Source of the DNA: Phyllobacteriaceae bacterium
GTDB lineage: Bacteria > Pseudomonadota > Alphaproteobacteria > Rhizobiales > Rhizobiaceae
Length of the DNA: 15,677 nt
Assembly: GCA_024645155.1 (NCBI GenBank)
Contig: JAHEGF010000031.1
Location: 1 to 15,677, forward strand
Direction: 5' to 3'
Positions 14,546-15,677 of this stretch are shown in pieces. Numbering within the stretch: the first letter of the stretch is position 1; each line of letters opens with the position of its first letter. A program made the translations under genes and the position numbers. A model generated the notes under the pieces. That model saw only the letters and a list, made by a program, of their open reading frames with translations, had not been told where the DNA came from and ran no database searches.

Positions 14546-15677
14546 CTAACTCAATCCGAACCACCATCCGGCAAGACCGAGAAACGCAAAGAAACCGATA
14601 ACGTCAGTAACTGTCGTCACGAAAACAGTCGACGCAATTGCCGGGTCGGCACCAAACCGGTCGAGCAACAGCGGTACAAATATACCCGCAAGCGCGGCAG
14701 CAACCATATTGATGATCATCGCAGAGGCGATAACCATTCCAAGGCCGGTTGAACCAAACCAGACTGCCGCAACGGCACCGATAATGATCGCAAACAACAC
14801 GCCATTGATAAACCCGACCATCGCCTCGCGGCGAATGATGCGGCCGGCATTGTAAATGTCGATATCGCGGGTCGCCAGGGCGCGCACTGCAACGGTCATC
14901 GTCTGCGTGCCTGCGTTCCCGCCCATCGACGCAACGATCGGCATAAGAACTGCAAGTGCCACCATCTGTTCGATTGTTGCGTCAAACAGTGAGATCACCG
15001 CGGACGCCATAACTGCGGTTACCAGATTGATCAGCAGCCACAGGAAGCGTGATTTTGTTGTATCGATTACCGTGTCGGAGAGTTCTTCGTCGCCGACACC
15101 ACCAAGACGCAGGATATCTTCTTCGGCTTCCTGCTGGATAACGTCAACGACGTCATCAATCGTAAGCACACCGACGAGCCGTTCCCCTTCATCGACAACA
15201 GCAGCCGAAAGAAGGTCATACTGTTCAAACAGTTGCGCAGCTTCTTCCTGGTCCTGCGTCGCCGGGATTGCATGGCGCGTTTCATGCATCACGTCGTCGA
15301 TTTTTACCGCCCTTTGGGTGCGCAGGATCCTGTCAAGATCAACAGCGCCAAGCAGGCGGAACATCGGGTCAACAACGAAAATCTGGGCAAAGGTATCCGG
15401 CAGGTCGTTATCTTCGCGCATGTAGTCGATGGTTTGGCCGACGGTCCAAAATGGCGGCACAGCAACAAATTCCGTCTGCATGCGGCGCCCGGCGGTTTCC
15501 TCAGGATAATCAAGAGACCGCCGCAGACGGACACGTTCGGTAAACGGCACACCGGCCAGGATTTCCTCCTGGTCGGCCTCTTCGAGATCCTCGAGAATGA
15601 ATACCGCGTCATCGGAATCCAGTTCCTGGACGGCGAGGGCAATTTGTTCGTTTGGAAGGTTGTCTATGATTTCGAGG
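14546..15677 (-). CDS. mgtE: Magnesium transporter MgtE (5' end outside window)
   Basis: A homodimeric Mg2+ channel of the inner membrane gated by cytoplasmic Mg2+ through its N and CBS domains. 376 C-terminal residues are visible, of about 450-480 in the family; the frame stays open to the window edge, so the start is beyond it. The visible part begins in the N domain (VQELDSDDAVFILEDLEE), passes the linker LDYPEETAGRRMQTEFVAVPP, then two CBS domains (AVDLDRILR and LVGVLTIDDVVDVIQQEAEEDI), and five C-terminal membrane helices. TVTDVIGFFAFLGLA near the end carries the conserved pore Asp. The GTG at 15550 is internal and not the real start. It reads toward the LiuR-like gene, 112 nt away. Confidence 0.95.
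   Translation of the reverse strand, partial: LEIIDNLPNEQIALAVQELDSDDAVFILEDLEEADQEEILAGVPFTERVRLRRSLDYPEETAGRRMQTEFVAVPPFWTVGQTIDYMREDNDLPDTFAQIFVVDPMFRLLGAVDLDRILRTQRAVKIDDVMHETRHAIPATQDQEEAAQLFEQYDLLSAAVVDEGERLVGVLTIDDVVDVIQQEAEEDILRLGGVGDEELSDTVIDTTKSRFLWLLINLVTAVMASAVISLFDATIEQMVALAVLMPIVASMGGNAGTQTMTVAVRALATRDIDIYNAGRIIRREAMVGFINGVLFAIIIGAVAAVWFGSTGLGMVIASAMIINMVAAALAGIFVPLLLDRFGADPAIASTVFVTTVTDVIGFFAFLGLAGWWFGLS

Noticed and set aside
15304..15642. Second minus-strand frame inside mgtE, considered as a frameshift
   Set aside because: The main frame stays open to the window edge with continuous MgtE N-domain sequence, so mgtE is not frameshifted, only cut by the window.
1..15677. CRISPR arrays, tRNA genes, insertion sequences, attachment sites or phage genes
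   Set aside because: I saw no regularly spaced repeats, tRNA cloverleaf sequences, transposase or integrase motifs, or flanking duplications.

Overview
The window looks like a chromosomal segment of an alphaproteobacterium, most likely Hyphomicrobiales (Rhizobiales). The order nnr / glnB / glnA, the MgtE sequence, the DUF1624-type protein and the GC-rich codon use all point that way. The assignment rests on gene order and protein character only, because no RNA marker gene is present. Seventeen protein genes fill almost all of the window. I found no tRNA, rRNA, CRISPR array or insertion sequence.

Left part (1-3300): the 3'-truncated nnr gene (NAD(P)H-hydrate repair) reads leftward. Divergent from it is the nitrogen-control operon glnB-glnA. 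The intergenic region carries a near-consensus sigma-54 promoter and degenerate NtrC-like sites. A strong intrinsic terminator follows glnA.

Middle part (3301-8222): a MscS-family channel and an aldo/keto reductase read leftward. A translationally coupled pair follows on the plus strand: a multi-pass DUF1624 acyltransferase-like membrane protein and a small membrane methyltransferase of the isoprenylcysteine carboxyl methyltransferase type. Next comes a metal-response module: a short CDF-type cation transporter gene facing a ZntR/CadR-like MerR regulator, with a textbook MerR promoter (19-bp spacer holding a dyad) between them.

Right-centre (8219-14015): this is the most interesting part. 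An AraC/XylS-family regulator is divergent from a five-gene operon: SDR dehydrogenase, StyA-like flavoprotein monooxygenase, flavin reductase, VOC-fold protein and an MhpA-like FAD hydroxylase. At the positions that separate styrene from indole monooxygenases, the StyA-like protein carries the indole-type residues. The SDR / monooxygenase / reductase order with an AraC regulator resembles described indole-oxidation (iif/ind) clusters. I therefore infer oxidation of indole or a related N-heteroaromatic compound, probably toward anthranilate. The VOC protein and the second hydroxylase may be variant later steps. Tandem XylS-like half-sites lie in front of the operon.

Right end (14047-15677): a LiuR-like MerR regulator with a LiuR-type operator in its own upstream region, and the C-terminal three quarters of the magnesium channel gene mgtE, whose start lies beyond the window.
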